Below, piece after piece: positions 37,315 through 46,957 of a DNA stretch of 64,000 nucleotides. The notes beneath the pieces were generated by a model. The model saw only the letters and a program-made list of their open reading frames with translations. It ran no database searches and was not told the DNA's origin. A program made the position numbers and the translations under genes. The first letter of the stretch is position 1, and each line of letters starts with the position of its first letter. Source of the DNA: an uncultured Flavobacteriaceae bacterium (GTDB taxonomy: Bacteria > Bacteroidota > Bacteroidia > Flavobacteriales > Flavobacteriaceae); NCBI GenBank assembly GCA_943842625.1, contig CALTCK010000009.1:124001-188000 (forward strand). The letters run 5' to 3'.

Positions 37315-39804
37315 ATGATTCGTTATTTCGTACTTTTTTTAATATTTATTTCTTTTGATTTAAATGCTCAAATTAAATCCCCCTCAGAATTTTTAGGCTA
37401 TGATATAGGCACACAATTTACACGTCATGCTGATGTAGTCAATTATTTTTATTACATAGCTAATAACAGTGATTTAGTTACTTATGGAAGTTATGGGAAA
37501 ACAAATGAACGTCGTTTGTTAACCTATGCCCTAGTTTCCTCTAAAGAAAACTTAGATAATATCGAATTGATTAAAACTAACAATCTTAAAAATGCTGGAA
37601 TTAAAGAAGGTGCTGCAAATCCTGAAATAGCAATCGTATGGTTAAGTTATAATGTTCACGGCAATGAGGCTTCGAGTACTGAAGCTGCAATGCAGACCTT
37701 ATATGAATTGATTGTTGATAAGAAATTATGGCTGGAGAATACAGTCATAATTATAGATCCCTGTGTGAACCCAGATGGTCGGGATCGATATGTAAATTGG
37801 TACAACCAAGTGAAAGCATCCCCATACGATACCAATCAAAACGCAACAGAACATAACGAGCCATGGCCAGGCGGAAGACCAAACCACTACCTATTTGATT
37901 TAAACAGAGATTGGGTCTGGGCAAGCCAAGTTGAAACGAAGCAACGATTGAAACTTTACAATCAATGGATGCCACATATTCATGTAGATTTTCATGAACA
38001 AGGAATCAACGAGCCTTATTATTTTGCTCCAGCAGCAGAGCCATTTCATGAAGTGATTTCAGATTGGCAACGAAAGTTTCAATTACAAATTGGAAAAAAT
38101 CATGCAAAATATTTTGATCGTGAGAGCTGGCTTTTTTTTACTAGAGAACGATTTGATTTATTGTATCCTAGTTATGGAGACACATATCCCACCTTTATGG
38201 GAGCTATAGGAATGACCTATGAACAAGCAGGTCATGGTAGAGCGGGTCTAGGAATTGACAATGATGAAGGAATAAAATTAACTCTAGTGGACAGGGTAAA
38301 GCACCATACAACCACCAGTTTATCAACTGTTGAAATATCTTCTCAAAATGCAAAAAAATTGAACGAAGAGTTTAGTCAATATTTTAAAAATGATCAGTTA
38401 AAGTATAAAAGCTATGTATTGAACGGAAATATAGATCATAAAAAAAAGCTGACTAACTTATTGAACTTACACGATATAAAATGGGGTTATTCTGTTAATA
38501 ATAGCATCTCTGGATTTCGATATGAAATTCAAAAAAAAGGATCTATCGATGCCAAAAATGCAATTATAGTCAGCACAAATCAGCCAAAAGGAAAAATGGT
38601 AAAAACTTTATTTGAACCAGACACTAAACTCAGTAATCCGCTAACATATGACATTACTTCATGGAGTTTGCCCTACGCATACGGGCTTGAAACAGTAGCT
38701 AGCACTCGACTTTTAGAATCTAATGAATCAAAAAATATAGTTACAATACATAACGAGCCTTCTCCAAAAAGTGTTGGTTATATTAGTCATTGGACTAGTA
38801 TGGATGATGCATCATTTTTTGCTGATTTGTTACTCCATGATGTTAAGGTTCGTTTTTCAGAAAAAGAGCTCAGTTTTAATAATATTTCCTATGCAAGAGG
38901 AAGTCTAATTATTACTCGAAGTGACAATAAAAATAATTTATATTTTGATGAATTAATCACAAATATTGCCAACCAACACCAACGTCAATTAGTGGTTGTT
39001 AATTCAAGTTTTTCTGATAACGGGACTGATTTCGGTTCTCCAGATGTTAAATTAATACCTAAACAACGTATTGCTTTACTAAAAGGAAAAGGCGTTTCCT
39101 CCCTAAGTTATGGATCGTTATGGCACTTTTTTGAAACTGAATTAAAATATCCGGTAACATCTATAGATATAAATAACTTTAGTTACTATGCATTAGATAA
39201 TTTTGATATATTGATTTTACCAGAAACTTTTTATTGGGATGCTCTCAACGAAGATGGAATTCAACTTTTAAAAAACTGGATTAAAAAAGGTGGAAAAATT
39301 ATTGCAATGGGTGAATCAGTCGGATTATTTAATGATAAAAAGGAATTTGGAATTTCTCAAAATGAGACGGTATTAATTTCTGAAAAAATGCAAAATAACT
39401 TGGAAGAGAAATTACTTCCTTATGATCAAAAAGAAATTAATAGTTTAAAAAACACAATAACTGGAAGTATATATAAAGTAACTATTGACAATTCACACCC
39501 GATGGCTTTTGGCTACCCTAAAAACTACTACAGTTTAAAGAAAGGAAGTGAATCATATCAATTAATTGATCAAGGGTATAATGTTGGTTATATTGATGGA
39601 GATGCTATAAGTGTAGCAGGTTTTTCTGGTGAAGTTGCTAAAAAAGGTCTTAAAAATTCGCTTGTCTTTGGCGAAAAAAGATTGGGAAAGGGAAGCATTA
39701 TTTATATGGTGGATGACGTTTTATTTAGATCTTTTTGGGAAAATGGAAAGTTATTTTTAGCGAATGCTGTATTCTTTGTTAATAACAGTAAATTTAGATT
39801 GTAA
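37315..39804 (+). CDS. Secreted M14-family zinc carboxypeptidase, 829 aa (paralogue 2)
   Basis: Start set at the ATG at 37315 (MIRYFVLFLIFISFDLNAQ, signal peptide); an ATG 57 bases upstream would bury the signal. The M14 site has His115 and Glu118 (NVHGNEASST), NPDGRDRYVNW, WPGGRPNHYLFDLNRDWVW and HVDFHEQG. A catalytic glutamate candidate is in MTYEQAGHGRAG. The C-terminal amidotransferase-like module begins near LLKGKGVSSLSYGSLWHFFE. Same overall build and many of the same phrases as the gene at 19159-21678, so these are paralogues. It is followed 11 bases later by a methyltransferase gene. Confidence 0.93.
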   Translation: MIRYFVLFLIFISFDLNAQIKSPSEFLGYDIGTQFTRHADVVNYFYYIANNSDLVTYGSYGKTNERRLLTYALVSSKENLDNIELIKTNNLKNAGIKEGAANPEIAIVWLSYNVHGNEASSTEAAMQTLYELIVDKKLWLENTVIIIDPCVNPDGRDRYVNWYNQVKASPYDTNQNATEHNEPWPGGRPNHYLFDLNRDWVWASQVETKQRLKLYNQWMPHIHVDFHEQGINEPYYFAPAAEPFHEVISDWQRKFQLQIGKNHAKYFDRESWLFFTRERFDLLYPSYGDTYPTFMGAIGMTYEQAGHGRAGLGIDNDEGIKLTLVDRVKHHTTTSLSTVEISSQNAKKLNEEFSQYFKNDQLKYKSYVLNGNIDHKKKLTNLLNLHDIKWGYSVNNSISGFRYEIQKKGSIDAKNAIIVSTNQPKGKMVKTLFEPDTKLSNPLTYDITSWSLPYAYGLETVASTRLLESNESKNIVTIHNEPSPKSVGYISHWTSMDDASFFADLLLHDVKVRFSEKELSFNNISYARGSLIITRSDNKNNLYFDELITNIANQHQRQLVVVNSSFSDNGTDFGSPDVKLIPKQRIALLKGKGVSSLSYGSLWHFFETELKYPVTSIDINNFSYYALDNFDILILPETFYWDALNEDGIQLLKNWIKKGGKIIAMGESVGLFNDKKEFGISQNETVLISEKMQNNLEEKLLPYDQKEINSLKNTITGSIYKVTIDNSHPMAFGYPKNYYSLKKGSESYQLIDQGYNVGYIDGDAISVAGFSGEVAKKGLKNSLVFGEKRLGKGSIIYMVDDVLFRSFWENGKLFLANAVFFVNNSKFRL

Positions 39805-39815
39805 TTTTACTTAAA

Positions 39816-40589
39816 ATGTGGTATCAAATTAAATCACGTCTGAATTTTTTGCTAAAATCTTCAAATCAACACGGAATTCATTCACCTTTTGTTTACGATT
39901 TAATTACTAAATGCCTTTACGATAAAACCCCTTTCTCTGCTTATCATAATTTAAAAGCATTACGAAACGAATTAATTCATAATCAGGATTTAGTTAATAT
40001 TAAATATTATTCTGAAGCCTCAAAAGTCTTTAAGTCCAATCATAAAAAAATTTCTACTATTGTAAAAGATGAAGGTTCCTCTTACAAAAAACAAAAACAA
40101 TTATATCGTATAGCCAATTATTTTAAACCAAAAAAAGTTTTAGAATTAGGAACCTCTGTTGGGCTTGGTTCGGCAGCAATTGCAATTGCCTCTAAGAATT
40201 GTATTATTACAACGGTAGAAGTTAATAAAAATATATCAGCCATAGCAAAAAAGGTATTTCAAAGCTATCAGTTAAATAATATCCAAATAGAAACCTCCTC
40301 TTTTAAAAACTTTTTTAAAAAAACCAATAATGAAAATTTAGATTTAGTTTATCTTGATGGCACCTATGATAAAAATAGCACTATTGAAAATTTTAATTCC
40401 TTATTAAAATACTCCCACAACGAATCGGTGTTTATTTTTAACAATATTTATAGGAGCAAAGAAATGACTGAAGCATGGAATATCATAAAAACGCAAAAAG
40501 AAATTACCGTAAGTATTGACACTTTCTATTGGGGTTTTTTATTTTTCAGAAAAGAACAACCTAAACAACATTTCACTATTAGATTGTAA
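39816..40589 (+). CDS. Class I SAM-dependent methyltransferase (O-methyltransferase-like)
   Basis: Cytoplasmic protein of 257 residues. The SAM-binding motif I is KPKKVLELGTSVGLGSAAIA (about residue 110), followed by ITTVEVNKNISAIAKKVF and LDLVYLDGTYDK, the order expected for a Rossmann methyltransferase. The N-terminal part NQHGIHSPFVYDLITKCLYD is typical of a flavobacterial subgroup. Substrate unknown. It is 11 bases downstream of the second M14 peptidase and 68 bases before an ABC ATPase. Confidence 0.85.
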   Translation: MWYQIKSRLNFLLKSSNQHGIHSPFVYDLITKCLYDKTPFSAYHNLKALRNELIHNQDLVNIKYYSEASKVFKSNHKKISTIVKDEGSSYKKQKQLYRIANYFKPKKVLELGTSVGLGSAAIAIASKNCIITTVEVNKNISAIAKKVFQSYQLNNIQIETSSFKNFFKKTNNENLDLVYLDGTYDKNSTIENFNSLLKYSHNESVFIFNNIYRSKEMTEAWNIIKTQKEITVSIDTFYWGFLFFRKEQPKQHFTIRL

Positions 40590-40657
40590 CAAGCAATAGC
40601 TGGATGCGTCTTATGTAATAAATAGTATATTGTAAAAAATAAAATTCACTACAAATA

Positions 40658-41344
40658 ATGAGTTTAGTAATAAAAATTAGAGGTATTGTAAGAAATTTTC
40701 CCTTAGGAAATGAGATTGTAAAAGTTTTAAAAGGAATCGATTTAGATATAAAACGTGGTGAATATGTAGCTTTAATGGGGCCTTCTGGATCCGGAAAATC
40801 TACTTTAATGAATCTTCTCGGCTGTTTAGATACTCCAACAGCCGGCACATACGAATTAAACGGTAAAAATGTGAGCAATATGTCTCAAGATGAACTTGCC
40901 GAAATTAGAAATAAAGAAATTGGCTTTGTATTTCAAACATTTAATTTATTACCAAGAACCTCTGCACTAGAGAACGTTGCATTGCCAATGGTTTATGCAG
41001 GAGCCTCCAAAGAGGAGCGTAAAAAACAAGCAGAAAAAGTATTAGCAGATGTCGGTTTAGCAGATAGAATGGATCACAAGTCAAGTCAACTGTCTGGTGG
41101 ACAACGACAAAGAGTTGCTGTTGGCAGAGCGCTAGTAAACAAACCTTCTATTATATTAGCTGATGAACCTACCGGAAATTTAGATTCAAAAACCTCTGTT
41201 GAAATTATGGGTTTATTTGATGAAATACATAGAAATGGTAATACCGTAATTATTGTTACTCACGAAGAGGATATTGCAAAATACGCACATCGAATAATTC
41301 GCTTAGTTGATGGCATTGTAGCAAGTGATATAAAAAATCAATAA
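40658..41344 (+). CDS. ABC transporter ATP-binding protein (LolD/MacB type)
   Basis: A 228-residue ATPase that would pair with a separate FtsX-like permease (MacB or LolCE type) in lipoprotein release or efflux. Walker [18 protein letters not shown]-loop [21 protein letters not shown], signature [15 protein letters not shown], Walker [14 protein letters not shown] and H-loop [10 protein letters not shown] are intact. FNLLPR.SALENV is the LolD/MacB pattern. No permease gene is adjacent, so the partner must be elsewhere. Confidence 0.92.
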   Translation: MSLVIKIRGIVRNFPLGNEIVKVLKGIDLDIKRGEYVALMGPSGSGKSTLMNLLGCLDTPTAGTYELNGKNVSNMSQDELAEIRNKEIGFVFQTFNLLPRTSALENVALPMVYAGASKEERKKQAEKVLADVGLADRMDHKSSQLSGGQRQRVAVGRALVNKPSIILADEPTGNLDSKTSVEIMGLFDEIHRNGNTVIIVTHEEDIAKYAHRIIRLVDGIVASDIKNQ

Positions 41345-41356
41345 ACATTTATATTC

Positions 41357-41364
41357 TATATTTG
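41357..41364 (+). promoter_or_regulatory. -7 element (TATATTTG) before the 53-aa protein gene
   Basis: TATATTTG matches TAnnTTTG and ends 17 bases before the ATG at 41382. No -33 TTG at the usual spacing. Confidence 0.4.
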
Positions 41365-41381
41365 TAAACTAATTACAAATT

Positions 41382-41543
41382 ATGAATTCTTTTAGTTTAT
41401 CAAATCCTTTTTTATTAATAATTGGTGGTATTGCTTTACTCACAATACTTTACTTTTGGAATAAATACAACACCAAGACAAGACGCAATAGAGGCAAGAA
41501 AAGTTTTAGAAATAATTATTACAAAAAAAAACAAATAAAATGA
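41382..41543 (+). CDS. Small single-pass membrane protein with a basic tail, 53 aa
   Basis: ATG at 41382 gives MNSFSLSNPFLLIIGGIALL, one hydrophobic helix (about residues 9-26), then a strongly basic, aromatic tail (KYNTKTRRNRGKKSFRNNYY, ending KKKQIK). It has its own -7 box, and its stop lies 32 bases before the adenosyltransferase ATG, so it may be co-transcribed with it. I do not recognise a family. The basic tail after a single helix would face the cytoplasm by the positive-inside rule. Confidence 0.6.
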   Translation: MNSFSLSNPFLLIIGGIALLTILYFWNKYNTKTRRNRGKKSFRNNYYKKKQIK

Positions 41544-41575
41544 TCAACTAATTGTTGAGAAAAAAATCGTTTTCT

Positions 41576-42154
41576 ATGAAAATATACACAAAAACTGGAG
41601 ATAAGGGAACCACAGCTTTATACGGCGGCACTAGAGTTCCAAAATATCATATTCGAATAGAGAGCTATGGAACAGTTGATGAACTAAATTCGTATCTAGG
41701 TTTAGTTAGAGATCAAAAAATTGATATTGAAATAAAAGAGTTATTGATGCATATACAAGAACGGCTATTCACATTAGGCGCAATTTTGGCAACAGACCCA
41801 GAAAAAGAAAAATTAAAAAATGGAAAAGAACGTTTGAATATCCCAAAAATTGATGAAGAGGATGTTAAACTTTTAGAAAATAAAATAGATCAAATGAATG
41901 AACAACTTACTCCTATGACTCATTTTATTCTTCCCGGGGGACATCCTATTGTGTCACATTGTCACATAGCGCGTTGTATATGTAGGCGCAGTGAACGTTT
42001 AACAACATTACTTAATGAACAAGAACCAATAAATACTCTTGTATTAAAATATTTAAACAGACTATCTGATTTTCTTTTTGTATTGGCACGAAAATTGTCC
42101 TCTGATTTGAAAGTAGAAGAACTGAAATGGGTTCCAAAAAAACTTAAAAGTTAA
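41576..42154 (+). CDS. Cob(I)yrinic acid a,c-diamide adenosyltransferase (PduO type)
   Basis: Makes adenosylcobalamin, the cofactor of methylmalonyl-CoA mutase. Start set at the ATG at 41576 (MKIYTKTGDKGTTALYGGTR), the family opening; an upstream in-frame TTG is possible but gives an unusual leader. 192 residues. Also seen: SYGTVDELNSYLGLVRD, HFILPGGHPIVSHCHIARCI, RRSERLTTLL and LNRLSDFLFVLARK. With MeaB at 50139-51221 it points to a B12-dependent mutase elsewhere in the genome. Confidence 0.94.
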   Translation: MKIYTKTGDKGTTALYGGTRVPKYHIRIESYGTVDELNSYLGLVRDQKIDIEIKELLMHIQERLFTLGAILATDPEKEKLKNGKERLNIPKIDEEDVKLLENKIDQMNEQLTPMTHFILPGGHPIVSHCHIARCICRRSERLTTLLNEQEPINTLVLKYLNRLSDFLFVLARKLSSDLKVEELKWVPKKLKS

Positions 42155-42236
42155 TAAAAAACAATTAATTAATAAGTTGTATATCAGCTTACTACATACG
42201 TTCTTAAAAATAAATCATAAATAATTACGATTATAC

Positions 42237-42266
42237 TTGACTTTTTGATCAAAAAAATTATTTTTG
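42237..42266 (+). promoter_or_regulatory. Bacteroidota-type promoter for the DUF2795 gene (TTG-N19-TATTTTTG)
   Basis: TTG (42237-42239) is followed after 19 bases by TATTTTTG (42259-42266), which lies 23 bases before the ATG at 42290. Both elements and their spacing fit the Bacteroidota consensus. Confidence 0.6.
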
Positions 42267-42289
42267 CAGAAATTTAAATACATAAGTCT

Positions 42290-42511
42290 ATGTACTGGAC
42301 ATTAGAATTGGCATCCTACTTAAGTGATGCACCCTGGCCGGCAACGAAAGATGAATTGATAGATTACTCTATCAGAACTGGAGCACCCCTTGAGGTAGTC
42401 GAAAATCTTCAAGCTATAGAGGATGAAGGTGATTCTTATGATTCAATTGAAGAAATTTGGCCAGACTATCCCACAGATGAAGATTATCTGTGGAATGAAG
42501 ATGAATATTAA
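42290..42511 (+). CDS. DUF2795 family small acidic protein, 73 aa
   Basis: Small cytoplasmic protein beginning MYWTLELASYLSDAPWPATK and continuing DELIDYSIRTGAPLEVVENL; the C-terminal 25 residues are very acidic (EEIWPDYPTDEDYLWNEDEY). This is the highly conserved flavobacterial DUF2795 form. Monocistronic, with a complete promoter and a textbook terminator, which suggests it is well expressed. Function unknown. Confidence 0.9.
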   Translation: MYWTLELASYLSDAPWPATKDELIDYSIRTGAPLEVVENLQAIEDEGDSYDSIEEIWPDYPTDEDYLWNEDEY

Positions 42512-42520
42512 ATTATTAAT

Positions 42521-42555
42521 AAAAAAAAAGTCTCTAAATAAGAGACTTTTTTTTT
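42521..42555. terminator. Intrinsic terminator after the DUF2795 gene
   Basis: AAAGTCTCT (42527-42535) and AGAGACTTT (42541-42549) form a perfect 9-bp stem around AAATA, flanked by A and T tracts; T run extends to 42555. Ten bases after the stop codon. Confidence 0.92.
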
Positions 42556-42676
42556 GCTTGAAACTCATAAACTAAAACATATTAACCTTTGGCTATGTTG
42601 TTTTTTTACAGTTTTTTTGTAAAATATTGTAAAGTAATTTTACTTTTCAATTTGAGTAAACAATACACAATACAAA

Positions 42677-45600
42677 ATGGGAATATTAGATAACGTTCTA
42701 AAGCTCTTTGTTGGGGACAAATCCAAAAAAGATATCAGTGAAATCCAACCAATGGTAGCGCTTATAAAAAATCAAGAAGCAGAAATTGCTAGTCTAACAA
42801 TTGATGAATTAAGATCTAAAACAGTCGAATTCAAAAATAAAATTAAGGCCGATCAGAAAGAAATACAAGATCAAATTGATGCGCTGGAGCTAAAATCTCG
42901 TGAAATTGAAGATATCAATAAAAAAGAAGACCTATACAAAGAGATTGATACTTTAAAAGATGAACGCTACGAAATTGAAGTTAAAACTTTAGAAAATATC
43001 TTACCAAAAGCGTTTGCGGTGATGAAAGAAACTGCAAAACGATTTAAAGATAATAAAACACTTATAGTTAATGCTACTCCTTTTGATAGAGAAATTTCAG
43101 CAACGAATGACTATGTAATTCTTGAAGGTGAAAAAGCAATTTGGAAAAATTCTTGGGATGCTGCAGGTAAAGAAGTTACATGGGACATGGTACATTACGA
43201 TGTACAATTAATCGGGGGTATTGCTTTACATCAAGGAAAAGTTGCAGAAATGCAAACTGGAGAGGGTAAAACACTTGTTGCTACACTGCCTATGTATCTA
43301 AACGCCCTAGCAGGAAACGGAGTACACTTGGTTACTGTAAACGACTACTTGGCAAAACGTGATAGTGCTTGGATGGCGCCTTTGTTTGAATTTCATGGGT
43401 TAACCGTTGACTGTATTGATCATCACCAACCTAATTCGGAAGCTCGTCGTAAGGCATACAATGCAGATATTACCTATGGAACCAACAATGAATTTGGTTT
43501 TGATTACCTTAGAGATAATATGGCACATGCGCCTGAAGATTTAGTACAACGACCACACCACTATTCCATTGTCGATGAGGTAGATTCCGTATTAATCGAC
43601 GATGCTCGTACACCCTTAATTATTTCTGGTCCAGTTCCACAAGGAGATCGTCATGAATTTAACGATCTAAAACCAAGAATTGCAGATATAGTCTCTGTTC
43701 AAAAAAAATATTTAACAGGAGTACTAGCAGAAGCTAAAAGGCTAATCAAAGAAGGTGATGAAAAAGAGGGTGGTTTTCAATTACTTAGAGTTTACAGAGG
43801 TATTCCTAAAAACAAAGCTTTAATTAAGTTTTTATCTGAAGAAGGTGTGCGACAAATTCTACAGAAAACCGAAAACCAGTACATGTCTGATAATAACCGT
43901 GAAATGCCTAAAATTGATGCGGAATTATATTACGTAATTGACGAAAAAAATAATCAAATAGAATTAACTGATAAAGGAGTTGATTATCTTTCTGGTAAAG
44001 ATGACCCTGACTTTTTTGTGATGCCAGAAATTGGAGTAGAGATTGCTCAAATTGAAGAAAAAAATCTGCCCTCTGAAGAAGAAGCTAATTTAAAAGAAGA
44101 GTTATTTCGTGATTTTGGTGTAAAAAGTGAGCGAATTCATACTATGAATCAGCTTTTAAAAGCTTATTCATTGTTCGAAAAAGACACTCAATATGTGGTC
44201 ATGGATAATAAAGTCATGATTGTAGACGAGTCAACTGGACGAATAATGGATGGAAGAAGATACAGTGATGGATTGCACCAAGCTATTGAAGCAAAAGAAA
44301 ATGTAAAAATTGAAGCTGCTACTCAAACCTTTGCTACCATAACACTTCAAAATTACTTTAGAATGTATCGCAAGCTATCGGGTATGACTGGGACGGCAGT
44401 TACTGAAGCGGGGGAACTATGGGAAATTTACCAATTAGATGTGGTAGAAATACCGACAAATAGACCTATATTAAGAGATGATCGTGAAGATAAAATCTAT
44501 AAAACAAAACGTGAAAAATACAATGCAGTTATTGATGAAGTAACACAACTAACAGAAGCTAAAAGACCTGTTTTAATTGGTACTACATCAGTTGAAATTT
44601 CAGAGCTCCTTAGCCGAATGCTAAGTATCCGAAATGTGAAGCACAACGTTTTAAATGCAAAGCTTCACAAAAGGGAAGCAGATATTGTACAGGAAGCTGG
44701 ACAAGCTGGTATGGTAACTATAGCAACCAATATGGCTGGACGTGGTACCGACATTAAACTATCTGATGAAGTTAAAAACGCTGGAGGTTTAGCGATTGTA
44801 GGTACAGAGCGACACGACTCCCGTCGTGTTGATAGACAATTACGCGGTCGTAGTGGTCGTCAAGGTGATCCAGGAAGTTCGCAATTTTATGTAGCCCTAG
44901 ATGACAATTTAATGCGACTTTTTGGAAGTGAACGTATTGCCAAAATGATGGATAAAATGGGTTTGAAAGAAGGAGAAGTTATTCAGCATTCCATGATTTC
45001 TAAATCTATAGAGCGAGCTCAGAAAAAAGTTGAAGAAAATAATTTTGGTATTCGTAAGCGATTATTAGAATACGATGATGTGATGAATGCTCAAAGAGAA
45101 GTTGTTTACAAAAGACGTTACAACGCCTTATTTGGAGACAGATTAAGTGTTGATATTGCAAATATGATATTTGATACCGCTGAAGTAATTACTGAAGACA
45201 ATAAAGCAGCTCAAGATTATAAAAATTTTGAATTTGAATTAATACGGTATTTTTCAATCAGCTCACCGGTAAATCAAAGTGAATTTGAAAACATGAATCC
45301 TCAAGAAATTGCAGGTATTGTTTACAAATCAGCACTCAAACATTACCAGGAGAAAATGGTTAGAAATGCTGAAATTGCGTTTCCGGTAATCAAAAATGTT
45401 TACGAAACACAAAAGGACCAATACAAACGTATTTTAGTACCTTTTACGGATGGTGTTAAAAACTTAAATGTTGCTACCGATCTAGAAAAAGCATACACAA
45501 CAGAAGGAAAACAATTAATCCAAGATTTTGAGAAAAATATTTCACTAGCGATTATCGATGATGCTTGGAAAACACATTTACGTAAAATGGATGAATTGAA

Positions 45601-46033
45601 ACAATCTGTTCAACTAGCTGTTCATGAGCAAAAAGATCCCTTACTAATTTATAAGTTTGAAGCTTTTGAATTATTTAAAGAAATGATTGTTAAAGTAAAT
45701 AAAGATGTGGTCTCTTTCTTGTTTAAGGGAGAATTACCACAAAAAAACCAACAACAAATTAGAGAAGCTCGTCAAGTAAAAGCTAACCGAAGTTTAAAAG
45801 AACAAAAGGATGAAATACAAAATTTAGACGAACGAGCATCCATTTCTAGAGCAGCTGGACAAACACAACGTCAGCAACAACAGGTAACAGAAACTATTGT
45901 AAGAGAACAACCAAAGATTGGCAGAAACGATAAAGTTACCATCAAAAATGTTATGAGTGGAGAAAATAAAACGTTGAAGTATAAACAAGCCATTCCATTA
46001 ATTAATAAAGGAGAATGGGTCTTAATTGATTAA
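42677..46033 (+). CDS. secA: Preprotein translocase ATPase SecA
   Basis: Motor of the Sec secretion pathway. 1118 residues, longer than E. coli SecA (901), as usual in Bacteroidota. Walker A EMQTGEGKT (about 193-199), HYSIVDEVDSVLIDDARTPL, ATQTFATITLQNYFRMYRKL, GMTGTA, VLIGTTSVEISELLSRML, TNMAGRGTDIKL and QLRGRSGRQGDPGSSQFY are all present. Extra length lies in a helical N-terminal insertion (residues about 50-105) and an insertion around residues 340-430. The C-terminus ends INKGEWVLID and lacks the zinc-binding CxC...CC tail. Confidence 0.97.
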   Translation: MGILDNVLKLFVGDKSKKDISEIQPMVALIKNQEAEIASLTIDELRSKTVEFKNKIKADQKEIQDQIDALELKSREIEDINKKEDLYKEIDTLKDERYEIEVKTLENILPKAFAVMKETAKRFKDNKTLIVNATPFDREISATNDYVILEGEKAIWKNSWDAAGKEVTWDMVHYDVQLIGGIALHQGKVAEMQTGEGKTLVATLPMYLNALAGNGVHLVTVNDYLAKRDSAWMAPLFEFHGLTVDCIDHHQPNSEARRKAYNADITYGTNNEFGFDYLRDNMAHAPEDLVQRPHHYSIVDEVDSVLIDDARTPLIISGPVPQGDRHEFNDLKPRIADIVSVQKKYLTGVLAEAKRLIKEGDEKEGGFQLLRVYRGIPKNKALIKFLSEEGVRQILQKTENQYMSDNNREMPKIDAELYYVIDEKNNQIELTDKGVDYLSGKDDPDFFVMPEIGVEIAQIEEKNLPSEEEANLKEELFRDFGVKSERIHTMNQLLKAYSLFEKDTQYVVMDNKVMIVDESTGRIMDGRRYSDGLHQAIEAKENVKIEAATQTFATITLQNYFRMYRKLSGMTGTAVTEAGELWEIYQLDVVEIPTNRPILRDDREDKIYKTKREKYNAVIDEVTQLTEAKRPVLIGTTSVEISELLSRMLSIRNVKHNVLNAKLHKREADIVQEAGQAGMVTIATNMAGRGTDIKLSDEVKNAGGLAIVGTERHDSRRVDRQLRGRSGRQGDPGSSQFYVALDDNLMRLFGSERIAKMMDKMGLKEGEVIQHSMISKSIERAQKKVEENNFGIRKRLLEYDDVMNAQREVVYKRRYNALFGDRLSVDIANMIFDTAEVITEDNKAAQDYKNFEFELIRYFSISSPVNQSEFENMNPQEIAGIVYKSALKHYQEKMVRNAEIAFPVIKNVYETQKDQYKRILVPFTDGVKNLNVATDLEKAYTTEGKQLIQDFEKNISLAIIDDAWKTHLRKMDELKQSVQLAVHEQKDPLLIYKFEAFELFKEMIVKVNKDVVSFLFKGELPQKNQQQIREARQVKANRSLKEQKDEIQNLDERASISRAAGQTQRQQQQVTETIVREQPKIGRNDKVTIKNVMSGENKTLKYKQAIPLINKGEWVLID

Positions 46034-46054
46034 TCCATTTAAATAGGATCATCA

Positions 46055-46951
46055 TCAATTCAGAGGGAGTTCTTTTTTTAAGATCGATCGTAATTTAACT
46101 ACTATCATATAAAATAGAAAAGCGATTAAACCAACAAAAAAACCAGTTAATAACTCTGTGACTATAGTTGGAATTAGATGAAAAAAATCATGAATTTGAT
46201 GAATATTGTGAACAAAAATACCCCCACCCACTAATAACATTGCAAGCGTTCCAATGATTCCTATTATCTTGATTATTTTAGGTAAAACCCAAACCAATCC
46301 TCCTCCTGTTTTTAAGTAAAATATTTTTTTAACTCCTTTAAGTTGTTCTGAAATTTTTATCAAATAAAAACCTGCGTCGTCTATCCTGACCAACAAAGCA
46401 ACAAGTCCGTAAACTCCCAATGTTGCAATAATCGATATAAATGTTACTACAGCAATCTGAGTTATTAAATTAGAATCTACCACCTCTCCTAACGCTAGCA
46501 TAATAATTTCAAGAGATAAGATGAAATCTGTGAAAATAGCTGATTTTACTTTTTCTTTTTCAACTTTTAATAATTCATTATCTGTTTTAACTTCATCAAC
46601 ATCAATACGATGTCTTTCTTTATAAAAAAAAGTATGAATAATCTTTTCGACACCCTCAAAACTTAAATATACCCCCCCTATTAATAATATTGGAACAATT
46701 AACTGAGGTATAAATGCACTTAATAAAAAAGCGAATGGTAAAATAATTAATTTGTTAATAAAAGAACCTTTTGTGATGGCCCATATGACCGGTAATTCTC
46801 TTGAGGCCCTAAAGTTAGATGCTTTTTCGGCTCCAACGGCTAGATCGTCACCTAAAATCCCTGCAGTCTTTTTAGTGGCGACCTTTGTCATTGCGGCAAT
46901 ATCATCCATTAACAATGCTATATCATCTAAAAGCGCAAAAAATCCTGACAT
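46055..46951 (-). CDS. DUF808 family inner-membrane protein
   Basis: A 298-residue membrane protein of the YedI/DUF808 family with the fixed start SGFFALLDDIALLMDDIAAM, then TKVATKKTAGILGDDLAVGA and RELPVIWAITKGSFINK, followed by about seven hydrophobic segments. Function of the family is unknown. It lies 6 bases downstream of the phosphatase-like gene on the same strand, so co-transcription is likely. It converges with secA across a 21-base gap without a clear hairpin. Confidence 0.9.
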   Translation of the reverse strand: MSGFFALLDDIALLMDDIAAMTKVATKKTAGILGDDLAVGAEKASNFRASRELPVIWAITKGSFINKLIILPFAFLLSAFIPQLIVPILLIGGVYLSFEGVEKIIHTFFYKERHRIDVDEVKTDNELLKVEKEKVKSAIFTDFILSLEIIMLALGEVVDSNLITQIAVVTFISIIATLGVYGLVALLVRIDDAGFYLIKISEQLKGVKKIFYLKTGGGLVWVLPKIIKIIGIIGTLAMLLVGGGIFVHNIHQIHDFFHLIPTIVTELLTGFFVGLIAFLFYMIVVKLRSILKKELPLN

Positions 46952-46957
46952 AATATA

